The notes beneath the pieces were generated by a model. It saw only the letters and a program-made list of their open reading frames with translations, was not told the DNA's origin and searched no databases. DNA of 64,000 nucleotides from Bradyrhizobium cytisi (GTDB taxonomy: Bacteria; Pseudomonadota; Alphaproteobacteria; Rhizobiales; Xanthobacteraceae): positions 310,001-374,000 of the forward strand of contig NZ_VSSR01000042.1 in assembly GCF_008123515.1 (NCBI RefSeq), written 5' to 3'. Positions 9,477-18,320 of this stretch are shown here, piece after piece. Made by a program: the position numbers and the translations under genes. Within the stretch, counting starts at the first letter, position 1, and the number at the start of each line of letters is the position of its first letter.

Positions 9477-10685
9477 GTGTCCGTCGGAATGGCAGCCCCC
9501 CGTGCGCCCTATGCCTGCGACCCCGATCGCAGCCGAGGCCGGCTGGTCGCCGAGCCCCCGAGCCGGACCCGGAGCCCGTTCCGGCGCGATTGCGACCGGG
9601 TGATCCATTCCACCGCGTTCCGCCGCCTGAAATACAAGACCCAGGTGTTTGTGTTCCATGAGGGCGACCATTATCGCACCCGGCTGACCCATTCGCTGGA
9701 GGTGGCGCAGATCGCCCGCGCGCTGGCGCGCCAGCTTGGGCTGGACGAGGATCTCACGGAAACCCTGGCGCTCGCCCACGACCTCGGCCATCCGCCATTC
9801 GGCCATGCCGGCGAGCGGGCGCTGGATGCCTGCCTGAAGGATTTCGGCGGCTTCGACCACAACGCCCAGGCGCTCCGCGTCGTCGGCTTGCTGGAGCACC
9901 GCTATCCCGAGTTCGACGGGCTCAACCTGACCTGGGAGTCGCTCGAGGGCATCGTCAAGCACAACGGCCCGCTGACCGATCGCAGCGGCGCGCCGATCGG
10001 GCGCTACCGCGAGCATGGCATTCCCGTCGGCATCGCCGACTATATCAAGTCCTACGATCTCGAGCTCTGGAGCTTCGCCTCGCTGGAGGCGCAGGTCGCG
10101 GCGATTGCCGACGACATTGCCTATGACGCCCACGATATCGACGACGGCCTGCGCGCCGGCCTGTTCCACCTCGATGATCTCAAGGTGATGCCGCTCACGG
10201 CGGAGATCATCGCCGAGACCTCGGCGCATTACCCTGACCTCGAAGACGTCAGGCGCGGGGCTGAGCTGGTGCGCGAGCTGATCTCGCATCTGATCGGCGC
10301 GGTGTTCGCGGAGGCGAAAAAGAACATCGCCGCGGTCAGCCCGCAATCGGCCCAGGACGTGCGCCAGCAGAGCCGGGCGCTGATCGCGTTCCCCGCCGAG
10401 GTCGCCGAGGAGGAGGCCGCCATCAAGCGATTTCTCTATGGACACATGTACCGCCACAAGCGGGTCGTGCGGGTGATGGCGGAGGCGGAACAGATCCTGT
10501 TCGACTTGTTCGCAAAATACCTGATATCGCCGGCCGACCTCCCGCCGGAATGGCTGGCCGGGGCGGAGGCGGACGACGAGGGCGACCGGGCCCGCCGGAT
10601 CGGCAATTTCATTGCCGGAATGACCGACCGTTTCGCCCTGACCGAGCACCAGCGGCTCTTTGACTCGACCCCGGATTTGCGTTAG
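9477..10685 (+). CDS. dgt: dGTP triphosphohydrolase-like dNTPase
   Basis: 402 residues, HD-domain hydrolase that removes triphosphate from dNTPs. The HD metal ligands are visible: His72 (RLTHSLEVAQ), His101-Asp102 (LAHDLGHPPFGHAGE) and a later Asp in ADDIAYDAHDIDDG. The FRRDCDRVIHSTAFRRL segment is typical of the bacterial deoxyguanosinetriphosphate triphosphohydrolase-like group. The start is GTG at 9477 or ATG at 9489, four codons in. It is followed 9 nt later by argS and is likely co-transcribed with it. Confidence 0.9.
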   Translation: MSVGMAAPRAPYACDPDRSRGRLVAEPPSRTRSPFRRDCDRVIHSTAFRRLKYKTQVFVFHEGDHYRTRLTHSLEVAQIARALARQLGLDEDLTETLALAHDLGHPPFGHAGERALDACLKDFGGFDHNAQALRVVGLLEHRYPEFDGLNLTWESLEGIVKHNGPLTDRSGAPIGRYREHGIPVGIADYIKSYDLELWSFASLEAQVAAIADDIAYDAHDIDDGLRAGLFHLDDLKVMPLTAEIIAETSAHYPDLEDVRRGAELVRELISHLIGAVFAEAKKNIAAVSPQSAQDVRQQSRALIAFPAEVAEEEAAIKRFLYGHMYRHKRVVRVMAEAEQILFDLFAKYLISPADLPPEWLAGAEADDEGDRARRIGNFIAGMTDRFALTEHQRLFDSTPDLR

Positions 10686-10694
10686 GCGGCGGCC

Positions 10695-12485
10695 ATGCCC
10701 GACACATCCTCAGCACCGCATTTGTTCGCCGACGTGCTCGCGCGCGTGCACGCCGCCTGCCGCGCGCTCGCGGCCGAAGCCAACTGGCCCGAGGGCATCG
10801 ATTTCTCGCGCGTGGTGGTCGAGCCGCCGCGCGATGCCTCCCACGGCGACATGGCGACCAACGCCGCCATGGTGCTTGCGAAAGAGGCAAAGGCAAAACC
10901 GCGTGATCTCGCTGAGCAGATCGCCGAGCGGCTGCGCGTCGACGCGCTGATCGCCAAGGTCGACATCGCCGGTCCCGGCTTCATCAATCTGACGCTGAAG
11001 CCCGCCGCCTGGGCCGAGGCGCTGCGGACGGTGCTGCGCGAGGGCGCCGATTACGGCCGCGTCCGCGGCGGCTCCAAGGTCAACGTCGAATACGTCTCGG
11101 CCAATCCGACCGGGCCGATGCATGTCGGCCATTGCCGCGGCGCCGTGTTCGGCGACGCGCTGGCGAGCCTGCTCCAATTCGGTGGCCACGACGTCACGCG
11201 TGAATATTACATTAACGATGCCGGCGCGCAGGTCGACGTGCTCGCGCGCTCCGCCTTCTTGCGGTATCGCGAGGCGCTCGGCGAGAACATCGGCGCCATT
11301 CCGGAAGGCCTCTATCCGGGCGACTATCTGAAGCCGGTGGGTGTGGCGCTGGCCGAGGAGCATGGCGACAAGCTTCTCGCGATGAGCGAGGCGCAATGGC
11401 TGCCGACGGTACGGTCCAAGGCGATCGGGATGATGATGGACGAGATCAAGGACGATCTCGCCGCGCTCAATATCCGCCACGACGTGTTTTTCTCGGAGCG
11501 CTCGCTGATCGAGAGCGGCAACAACAAGGTTGCCGAGACCATCGATTTCCTGAAGGCCAAGGGTGACATCTATGAAGGCCGCCTGCCGCCGCCGAAGGGC
11601 GCACCGGTCGAGGACTGGGAAGACCGTGAGCAACTGCTGTTCAAGGCAACCGCCTACGGCGACGACGTCGATCGTCCGTTGATCAAGTCGGACAATTCCT
11701 ACACCTACTTCGCCTCCGACATCGCCTACCACAAGAACAAGTTCGACCGCGGTTTTGCGGAGATGATCGACGTTTGGGGGGCCGATCACGGCGGCTACAT
11801 CAAGCGCATGCAGGCGGCGGTGAAGGCGACGACCTCTGGCAAGGGCGCGCTCGACGTCAAGATCGTCCAGCTCGTGAAGTTGCTGCGCAACGGCGAGCCG
11901 GTGAAAATGTCCAAGCGGAGCGGGGACTTCGTCACTTTGCGTGAGGTGGTGGATGAAGTCGGCCAGGACGCCGTCCGCTTCATGATGCTCTACCGCAAGA
12001 ACGACGCCGTGCTCGACTTCGACCTCGCCAAGGTCATGGAGCAGTCGCGCGACAACCCGGTGTTCTACGTCCAGTACGGCCACGCCCGCGGCCACTCGAT
12101 CTTCCGCAACGCGCGGACGGAGGTGTTCCCGGAGCTCCCGAAGGATGCCGACAAGCGGATCGCATGGCTCAGCGAGTCGGACGTGGAACGGCTGTCGGAC
12201 CCCGTTGAACTCGACCTTCTCAAGCGCCTTGCAATTTATCCGAGGATGCTGGAAGCCGCCGCGGCGGCTCACGAGCCGCACCGTATTGCCTTTTATCTCT
12301 ATGACTTAGCGAGCGAATTTCACGCACTTTGGACGAAGGGGCGCGATTTGCCCTATTTACGCTTCATTATCAATAATGATGCAGTTCTAACAAAGGCGCG
12401 GCTGGCCATGGTCCAGGGCGTCGTCTCTGTCCTGGCATCGGGCCTCGCCATCCTCGGCGTCCATGCTCCGGACGAGATGCGGTAG
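10695..12485 (+). CDS. argS: Arginyl-tRNA synthetase
   Basis: 596 residues, class I synthetase. The N-terminal Add-1 domain is followed by the HIGH-type motif HVGH (143-146, in NPTGPMHVGHCRGA), and the KMSKR motif sits at 404-408 (VKMSKRSGDFVTL). The C-terminal anticodon-binding DALR domain is complete and ends near the stop. Starts 9 nt after dgt. Nothing is missing. Confidence 0.97.
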   Translation: MPDTSSAPHLFADVLARVHAACRALAAEANWPEGIDFSRVVVEPPRDASHGDMATNAAMVLAKEAKAKPRDLAEQIAERLRVDALIAKVDIAGPGFINLTLKPAAWAEALRTVLREGADYGRVRGGSKVNVEYVSANPTGPMHVGHCRGAVFGDALASLLQFGGHDVTREYYINDAGAQVDVLARSAFLRYREALGENIGAIPEGLYPGDYLKPVGVALAEEHGDKLLAMSEAQWLPTVRSKAIGMMMDEIKDDLAALNIRHDVFFSERSLIESGNNKVAETIDFLKAKGDIYEGRLPPPKGAPVEDWEDREQLLFKATAYGDDVDRPLIKSDNSYTYFASDIAYHKNKFDRGFAEMIDVWGADHGGYIKRMQAAVKATTSGKGALDVKIVQLVKLLRNGEPVKMSKRSGDFVTLREVVDEVGQDAVRFMMLYRKNDAVLDFDLAKVMEQSRDNPVFYVQYGHARGHSIFRNARTEVFPELPKDADKRIAWLSESDVERLSDPVELDLLKRLAIYPRMLEAAAAAHEPHRIAFYLYDLASEFHALWTKGRDLPYLRFIINNDAVLTKARLAMVQGVVSVLASGLAILGVHAPDEMR

Positions 12486-12625
12486 TTTGGGGCGAACTAC
12501 TTAAGGGGAATATTGGGGGTACCGGCAGAAGCCGGATCGCTTAGACTTGGTTGAAAGCCTTGTGGGTCGAAAGCCGCGCCTTGGTCGAGGGGCGCGCGGC
12601 TTTCCCGAAGGGACGCATCATCACG

Positions 12626-14182
12626 ATGGCCGATCGATATCACGACAGACCGTTTCCGTCCGACGACTATGGCCGCGGCGCCGACCAGCATGGGAAGGCG
12701 GAAAACGATCCCTTGGCTGAGCTCGCCCGCCTGATCGGGCAGACCGATCCGTTCGCAGCACAGGGCCGCCCGGGCGCGCGGCCGGCCGCAGCGCCAGCAC
12801 AGACTTATCAGGACGAAGATTATTCGCAGGACGGCTATCGGCAGGAATATGCCGAGCAGGCTGCCCCGACTCAGCCGGGTCCGCCGTCATGGATGCGCCG
12901 CGCCAACGTGCAACCGCAGCCGGCGCCCGAGCCTGACTATCCCGTCGCGGTGAATCCCGTTCATCCGCTGCATCGCTATTCAGCCCAGCCGGCTGCGCCG
13001 GAGCCTGAGTTTCATCAGCCCCAGACCTATCAGGATCAGGCCTATCAGGATCAGGCTTACCAGCATCAGGCCTATCATCAGGAGCAGGCCCAGGACCAAG
13101 CCCACGAGGCGTCATCCGAGCAGCCCGATTCGGCGCGTTACGATGATGCGCTCTACGGGCGGCTCGAGTCGGGTGAGCAGGATTTTCAGCGTGAGCCGGC
13201 CTATCCGGACGACCCTTACGCGTTCCAGAGCGACTATCCCGAGGCCGATCTCGACGAGCCCAGGAAATCGCGCGGCGGCATGATGACGGTCGCCGCGATC
13301 CTCGCGCTGGCCGTGGTCGGAACTGGTGCTGCTTTCGCCTACAAGACCTATATCGGATCGCCCCGCAGCGGCGAGCCGCCGATCATCAAGGCCGACAACA
13401 CGCCGACCAAGATCGTGCCTGCGCCGTCGGACTCCTCGGCCAAGGTGCCGGACCGCATGGTGAGCGGCGACGGCAGCGAGAAGATCGTGCCGCGCGAGGA
13501 GGCGCCCGTCGACGTCAATGCCAAGGCGGCCGGTCCGCGCGTGGTGTTTCCGCCGCTGAACCAGAATGCGAACCCGCCGCCGGTTGCGAGCGTGTCGCCG
13601 TCCAACGTTCCGCCACCGAATGCCGGTCCGGTCCCGAGCAACGGGACGATGCCGAACAGTGCGCCACGCTCGGTCAAGACCGTGGCGGTGAAGGGTGACC
13701 AGACCGACAGCGCCACGCCGCAGGCCGCCGCATCGTCAGCCGCTAAGCCGGCCGCGCCGCCGAAGCCGGTCGCTGCACCAGCCGCGCCGCGTACGCCGCC
13801 GACCTCGGCCAATGCCAGTGCCAACCAGCCGCTCTCGCTGGCGCCGCAGGCTGCGCCGGCCGAACCGCCGCAGCGTATGGCCGCGACCAATCCGACCCAA
13901 ATTGCACCCACGCCCAGCGGCGGTGGCGGCTTCGTCGTGCAGGTTTCCTCGCAGCAGAGCGAGGATAGCGCCGCCGCGTCCTACAGGGTACTGCAGAGCA
14001 AGTATGGCAGCGTGCTCGGCGGCCGCTCGCCGGTCATCAAGCGCGTCGATCTGACCGATAAGGGCAAAGGTATCGTCTACCGCGCCTTCGCCGGACCGTA
14101 TGGCTCGGCCGACGAGGCGGTGCAGGCCTGCAACAATCTGAAGTCGGCTGGCCTGCCGTCCTGCTTCGTCCAGAGGAATTAG
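12626..14182 (+). CDS. SPOR-domain cell-division/envelope protein
   Basis: 518 residues from ATG 12626 (MADRYHDRPFPSDDYG). The N-terminal cytoplasmic third is rich in Tyr, Gln and Pro and contains a short tandem repeat of YQDQA-type units. One transmembrane helix follows at about 219-243, then a long Ala/Pro-rich periplasmic linker, and a SPOR domain over the last 85 residues (FVVQVSSQQSEDSAAASYRV to the end). SPOR domains bind denuded peptidoglycan at the septum, as in FtsN and DamX. An upstream in-frame extension to 12551 lacks similarity. It sits between argS and a decayed nagZ. Confidence 0.88.
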   Translation: MADRYHDRPFPSDDYGRGADQHGKAENDPLAELARLIGQTDPFAAQGRPGARPAAAPAQTYQDEDYSQDGYRQEYAEQAAPTQPGPPSWMRRANVQPQPAPEPDYPVAVNPVHPLHRYSAQPAAPEPEFHQPQTYQDQAYQDQAYQHQAYHQEQAQDQAHEASSEQPDSARYDDALYGRLESGEQDFQREPAYPDDPYAFQSDYPEADLDEPRKSRGGMMTVAAILALAVVGTGAAFAYKTYIGSPRSGEPPIIKADNTPTKIVPAPSDSSAKVPDRMVSGDGSEKIVPREEAPVDVNAKAAGPRVVFPPLNQNANPPPVASVSPSNVPPPNAGPVPSNGTMPNSAPRSVKTVAVKGDQTDSATPQAAASSAAKPAAPPKPVAAPAAPRTPPTSANASANQPLSLAPQAAPAEPPQRMAATNPTQIAPTPSGGGGFVVQVSSQQSEDSAAASYRVLQSKYGSVLGGRSPVIKRVDLTDKGKGIVYRAFAGPYGSADEAVQACNNLKSAGLPSCFVQRN

Positions 14183-14227
14183 CGGCCGTTTCCTTGACCG
14201 CCTGCCGGGGCAGGGTTAATCGGCCCC

Positions 14228-14671
14228 ATGAGCACGCGGGCCTTCAATACCGGCGTATCCGGAATGGAACTGACCGCCGCCGAGCTGGCGTTTGGCCGTG
14301 CCGAATGCCCACGGGATTTCATTCGCTTCAGGCGTAGCATCGAAATCTCGACGCAAGTCACGGTACTGCTTGAGGAATTGGTGGTTGCGGGCTTAACCGC
14401 GGCCAATCTCGGCAGTCTCAGCATTCCCGTGGATGGCGCCGCCGCCCCCGCCCATCCGGTGACGACTTCTGCGACAATGATTGCTCAAGTGATTCGCAGC
14501 GCAATTGGGTTCCAGGGTTTGTTAATGAGTAATGACGTGCCGATGAACGCGCCGGCGGGCGGAATCGCCGAGCGAATTCGCGCCATGTTCGCGGGCGGCT
14601 GCGACACGACGCTTCACAGCAATGACAATGCGGAACTGGACGCATTGACCGCAACCACGGCATCCGCATGA
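14228..14671 (+). pseudogene. nagZ: NagZ beta-N-acetylhexosaminidase remnant with core deleted
   Basis: An unbroken 147-codon frame sits exactly where the order SPOR-nagZ-scpA expects nagZ. The first ~50 residues (MSTRAFNTGVSGMELTAAEL, then PRDFIRFRRSI) match a NagZ N-terminus, and the last ~75 (HPVTTSATMIAQVIR, GFQGLLMSNDVPMNAPAG) match the C-terminal part. Roughly 190 residues in between, including the DQEGGRV and KHxPGHG elements, are missing. In the conserved SDDxxM motif the nucleophile Asp is Asn (MSNDVPM). The enzyme would remove GlcNAc from muropeptides; this product cannot. It overlaps scpA by 4 nt, so it may persist only as a translated leader. Confidence 0.85.
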
Positions 14672-15507
14672 CCGCAGAAATCCTATCGTTTGAAACCGGG
14701 CGGCCCGCAGAGCTGGCCGAGGGCGAGCCGGCGTTGGTGGTCGATGTCGAGGGCTATGAAGGCCCGCTCGATCTCCTGCTCGCGCTGGCGCGGCAGCAGA
14801 AGGTCGATCTCGCCAAGATCTCGATCCTGGCGCTGGCCGACCAGTACCTTCACTTCATCGAAGCTGCTCGAAAAATCCGCCTCGAGCTTGCCGCCGACTA
14901 TCTCGTGATGGCCGCCTGGCTTGCCTTCCTGAAGTCGCGCCTGCTGCTGCCGGAGCCGCCGAGTGCGGAAGGTCCGAGCGCCGAGGAAATGGCGACCGCG
15001 CTCGCCAACCGTCTGCGCCGCCTGGAAGCCATTCGCGAAGCCGCCAACCGGCTGATGAACCGGCAGCAATTGCTGCGCGACATTTTTCCGCGCGGCGAGC
15101 CCGAGCAGATCGCCGAGATCCGGCATCCGAAATACACGGCGACGCTGTATGACCTGCTCACGGCCTATGCTTCACAGCGCCAGTCGCGCGTGCTGGCGAG
15201 CGTGCATCTGGCCAAGCGCACGGTGTGGTCGCTCGCCGAGGCGCGCGCCACGCTGGAGCGGCTGGTCGGCAGCATCACCGACCAGGATGACTGGGGCGTG
15301 CTCGACGATTTCCTGGTCCGTCACGTCGCTGATCCGACGCAGCGCGCGACGGTGTTCGCCTCGAGCTTCGCCGCTGCGCTCGAGCTGGTGCGCGAAGGTC
15401 AGCTCGAGCTGAATCAGAAAGAGGCGTTTGCGCCCATCTATTTCCGGAAGGGGCGTCCTAAACCGGTTCCGGACGCAGCTCCTGCGCCCGATGCGCCGGT
15501 CGCTTAA
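14668..15507 (+). CDS. scpA: Segregation and condensation protein A (kleisin)
   Basis: 279 residues. The N-terminal kleisin segment YEGPLDLLLALARQQKVDL near residue 30 and the following ISILALADQYLHFIE helix are diagnostic; the C-terminal winged-helix part spans about 170-255. Bridges SMC heads together with ScpB in chromosome condensation. The start overlaps the nagZ remnant (ATGA), and scpB follows directly. Confidence 0.94.
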   Translation: MTAEILSFETGRPAELAEGEPALVVDVEGYEGPLDLLLALARQQKVDLAKISILALADQYLHFIEAARKIRLELAADYLVMAAWLAFLKSRLLLPEPPSAEGPSAEEMATALANRLRRLEAIREAANRLMNRQQLLRDIFPRGEPEQIAEIRHPKYTATLYDLLTAYASQRQSRVLASVHLAKRTVWSLAEARATLERLVGSITDQDDWGVLDDFLVRHVADPTQRATVFASSFAAALELVREGQLELNQKEAFAPIYFRKGRPKPVPDAAPAPDAPVA

Positions 15508-15528
15508 GTGCAAGAAGGAGAATCTGCC

Positions 15529-16281
15529 ATGGCAAGCCTGGCTGAAGTGCGGGTAGATGAGGCCGAGCCGATGGAGAACGAATCCCAGGCGCGTCCCGAA
15601 GAATTGCGGCTGCTGGAAGCGCTGCTGTTTGCTTCGAATGAACCACTGGATACGGCGACGCTGGCCAAGCGCATGCCCGAGGGCGTCGACATCAAGGCCG
15701 CGCTCGAGCAGCTCCAGGCCGACTACGCCTTGCGCGGCGTGAACCTCGTGCGGGTCGCCAACAAATGGACGTTCCGCACTGCCGGCGATCTCGCCTGGCT
15801 GATGACCCGCGAGAGCACCGAGACCCGCCGCCTGTCGCGTGCGGCCATCGAGGTTCTGGCGATCATCGCCTATCACCAGCCGGTGACGCGTGCCGAGATC
15901 GAGGAGATCCGCGGCGTCGTCACCTCAAAGGGCACGCTCGACGTGCTGCTGGAGACCGGCTGGATCAAGCCGCGCGGTCGTCGCAAGACGCCTGGCCGTC
16001 CTCTGACCTTCGGAACCACCGAGGACTTCCTCTCGCAGTTCACTCTGGAACAGCTCGGCGACCTGCCGGGTCTGGAGGAGCTGAAGGGTACGGGACTGCT
16101 GGATTCGCGGCTGCCGACCGGCTTCAGCGTGCCGACGCCATCGGATGATCCTCAGCTGCGCGAGGACGAGGACCCCCTGGAACCGGGCGAGGACCTCGAT
16201 CTGGCGCTGGCGCCTGCGGTCGAGCCCGAGACGCCGCCGGAAGGCGGCAATGAGGGCGGCGAAGGCGGGAACGAGGAGTGA
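15529..16281 (+). CDS. scpB: Segregation and condensation protein B
   Basis: 250 residues with two winged-helix domains: LRLLEALLFASNEPLDTATL near residue 25 and the IEVLAIIAYHQPVTRAEIEEIRG block near 115 are family hallmarks. Works with ScpA and SMC. ATG 15529 is chosen over an in-frame GTG at 15508 because AAGGAG stands 9 nt upstream. The last 45 residues are an acidic Gly/Glu/Pro tail with no fold expected. Confidence 0.93.
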   Translation: MASLAEVRVDEAEPMENESQARPEELRLLEALLFASNEPLDTATLAKRMPEGVDIKAALEQLQADYALRGVNLVRVANKWTFRTAGDLAWLMTRESTETRRLSRAAIEVLAIIAYHQPVTRAEIEEIRGVVTSKGTLDVLLETGWIKPRGRRKTPGRPLTFGTTEDFLSQFTLEQLGDLPGLEELKGTGLLDSRLPTGFSVPTPSDDPQLREDEDPLEPGEDLDLALAPAVEPETPPEGGNEGGEGGNEE

Positions 16282-16338
16282 TCCTCCGGTCGCTTCTGCG
16301 GGCCGCCTGCGACCAGTTAACACTAGGCAAGATTACGT

Positions 16339-16361
16339 AGCGCCAACAGCGAATTGGCGCT
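16339..16361 (+). terminator. Stem-loop after scpB
   Basis: AGCGCCAA-N7-TTGGCGCT forms a perfect 8-bp stem, followed about 18 nt later by TTGTTTTTG. It could end the scpAB transcript before tatA, though the T-run is displaced from the stem. Confidence 0.4.
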
Positions 16362-16452
16362 GCCTTGGTCCTTGTTTTTGAGGCCTGCGAAGCCTAGGTT
16401 TCGGTGAAGATCGGCCGGGGGTCCCGGCGATGCGCGTTTGGAGGGTTGCAGG

Positions 16453-16689
16453 ATGGGTTCACTTAGCATTTGGCACTGGATCTTGGTGATCGCAGTGGTC
16501 CTGCTGCTGTTCGGCCGTGGCAAGATTTCGGATCTGATGGGTGACGTGGCGCAGGGCATCAAGGCCTTCAAGAAGGGCATGCAGGACGACGACAAGGTCG
16601 CTGACAAGCCCGCCGAGCCGTCCAAGTCCATCGAGCACAATGCGGCGCCGACCGCGGCGCGATCCGACGTCGGCAGCAAGGCCGTCTGA
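16453..16689 (+). CDS. tatA: Twin-arginine translocase subunit TatA
   Basis: 78 residues: a short N-terminal membrane helix (SIWHWILVIAVVLLLFG), the hinge FGRGKISDLMGDVAQGI and an amphipathic helix with KAFKKGM, then a polar tail. Forms the translocation pore for folded Tat substrates. ATG 16453 has GGAGGG about 8 nt upstream. It is the first gene of tatA-tatB-tatC. Confidence 0.94.
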   Translation: MGSLSIWHWILVIAVVLLLFGRGKISDLMGDVAQGIKAFKKGMQDDDKVADKPAEPSKSIEHNAAPTAARSDVGSKAV

Positions 16690-16777
16690 GCCAGGAGCAC
16701 GCGAGACACGGGTAGCGGCCCCGATCCTGCGCGTGAGGGATCAGGCCGATCGTGATTTCGCGTGAACGGAAGACGTC

Positions 16778-17323
16778 ATGTTCGACATCGGGTGGAGTGA
16801 ACTGGTTCTGATCGGGGTCGTGGCCCTGGTCGCCATCGGCCCGAAAGAGCTGCCGGGCGTGCTGCGCATGGTCGGTCAGTGGATGGGCAAGGCCCGCAAG
16901 ATGGCCGCCGAATTCCAGGGCCAGTTTCAGGAAGCCATGCGCGAGGCCGAGATGGCCGACCTCAAGAAGAGCTTTGACGAGGTCAAGGAAGCCGCTTCCG
17001 GCTTCACCGGCGGCGGTCTGATGACCTCGCTGCAGAAGGACGTCAGCGACGCGCTGCGCGTCGATGCGCTCGACAAGCCGGCCGAGACCGCCACGACCAC
17101 TGCTGTCGAACCGCCGGCGACTTCAAGTGAAGCGCCGGCGATTTCAAGTGAAACGCCGACGACACCAACGACACCCGAAGCCCCGACGCCTGAAACCTTC
17201 GTGGAGGCCGAGGCGCACGCGGCGATCAACGAGCCGCTCGCGATCACGCGCGAGGTCGAGCCGCAGGCGACGGTAGAGCAAGACACCGCGCCCGAAGCGA
17301 TCAAGGACGCCAAAGCGTCATGA
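16778..17323 (+). CDS. tatB: Twin-arginine translocase subunit TatB
   Basis: 181 residues: N-terminal helix MFDIGWSELVLIGVVALVAI with the conserved Glu (SEL), then GPKELPGVLRMVGQWMGKAR and an amphipathic helix, as in TatB. The last ~90 residues are a low-complexity Pro/Thr/Glu tail with near-tandem SSE(A/T)P units around 110-135. Forms the signal-peptide receptor with TatC. Overlaps tatC by 4 nt (ATGA). Confidence 0.94.
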   Translation: MFDIGWSELVLIGVVALVAIGPKELPGVLRMVGQWMGKARKMAAEFQGQFQEAMREAEMADLKKSFDEVKEAASGFTGGGLMTSLQKDVSDALRVDALDKPAETATTTAVEPPATSSEAPAISSETPTTPTTPEAPTPETFVEAEAHAAINEPLAITREVEPQATVEQDTAPEAIKDAKAS

Positions 17324-18132
17324 GCGACGCCGAGATCGAGGCCAGCAAGGCCCCCTTGATGGACCATTTGATCGAGCTGCGCTCGCGGCTGATCAAGGCG
17401 CTGCTCGGATTCGGCGTGGCCTTCATCTTCTGCTTCTTCTTCGCCAAGCAGATCTACAACGTGCTGGTCTGGCCGTTCGTGTGGATCGCAGGCGCCGAGA
17501 ACTCGAAATTCATCTACACGGCGCTGCTGGAATATTTCATCACCCAGCTCAAGCTCGCGCTGTTCGGTGCCGGCTTTATTTCCTTCCCGATCGTCGCGAC
17601 GCAGATCTACAAATTCGTCGCGCCCGGCCTCTACAAGCACGAGAAGCAGGCGTTCCTGCCGTATCTGGTCGCGACGCCGTTCTTTTTCGTGCTCGGCGCG
17701 GCGCTGGTCTATTTCGTCGTGCTGCCGATGCTGGTGCGCTTCTCGCTCGGCATGCAGCAGGCCGGCAGCGACGAGACCGCGCAGATCCAGCTTCTGCCCA
17801 AGGTCGGCGAATATCTCTCGCTGATGATGTCGCTGATCTTCGCCTTCGGTATCGCCTTCCAGCTTCCGGTGATCCTGACGCTGCTCGGGCGGATCGGCAT
17901 CATCACGTCAAAGATGCTGCGCGAGAAGCGCCGCTATTTCATCGTCGTCGCCTTCATCATCGCGGCCGTGCTGACGCCGCCTGATGTGCTTAGCCAGTGC
18001 TCGCTGGCGATTCCGCTACTGGCGCTCTACGAGGGCTCGATCATTGCGGTCTCGATGGTGGAGAAGAAGGCGGCCGCCTCGCAGGCCACGACCGGCACCG
18101 ACGTGTCGACGCCGCCGAATCCGGCCGAGTAG
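17320..18132 (+). CDS. tatC: Twin-arginine translocase subunit TatC
   Basis: 270 residues with six membrane helices. Hallmarks: PLMDHLIELRSRLIKALLGF at the N-terminus (the Tat signal-binding Glu region), the FxAPGLYKHEK loop, and LTPPDVLSQCSLAIPL before helix six. Binds twin-arginine signal peptides. Third gene of the tat operon. Confidence 0.97.
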   Translation: MSDAEIEASKAPLMDHLIELRSRLIKALLGFGVAFIFCFFFAKQIYNVLVWPFVWIAGAENSKFIYTALLEYFITQLKLALFGAGFISFPIVATQIYKFVAPGLYKHEKQAFLPYLVATPFFFVLGAALVYFVVLPMLVRFSLGMQQAGSDETAQIQLLPKVGEYLSLMMSLIFAFGIAFQLPVILTLLGRIGIITSKMLREKRRYFIVVAFIIAAVLTPPDVLSQCSLAIPLLALYEGSIIAVSMVEKKAAASQATTGTDVSTPPNPAE

Positions 18133-18143
18133 GGCGCCTCTGT

Positions 18144-18243
18144 GTCATTCCCCGCGAAAGCGGGGAATCCAGTACGCCGCGGCCTCTCGGAGAATCACCC
18201 CTGTCTCTGGAATACTGGATCGCCCGCTTTCGCCGGCGATGAC
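18144..18243. repeat. Dispersed inverted-repeat element
   Basis: About 100 bp. The left arm (18144-18174) starts GTCATTCCCCGCGAAAGCGG and ends TCCAGTA. The right arm (18213-18243) is its inverse at 26 of 31 positions. Each arm also holds its own hairpin (CCCCGC-GAAA-GCGGGG at the left). This is a REP/mosaic-type intergenic element common in Bradyrhizobium; here it follows tatC and may end that transcript. Confidence 0.75.
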
Positions 18244-18320
18244 GCCTGTGGTAGTGGGAAGCGCTGTGCACCCCGCCAACACGCGCTTCGGCCATTGCAC
18301 GCTGATTCAGGACCACCGCC

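Noticed and set aside
13009..13090. Tandem CAGGCCTATCAGGAT-like repeats, considered as a CRISPR or minisatellite
   Set aside because: They are codons for the YQDQA-type protein repeat in the SPOR gene, with no spacers.
17100..17170. Near-tandem GCGCCGGCGATTTCAAGTGA-type repeats in tatB
   Set aside because: Protein-level Ser/Glu/Pro repeats in the TatB tail, not a regulatory array.
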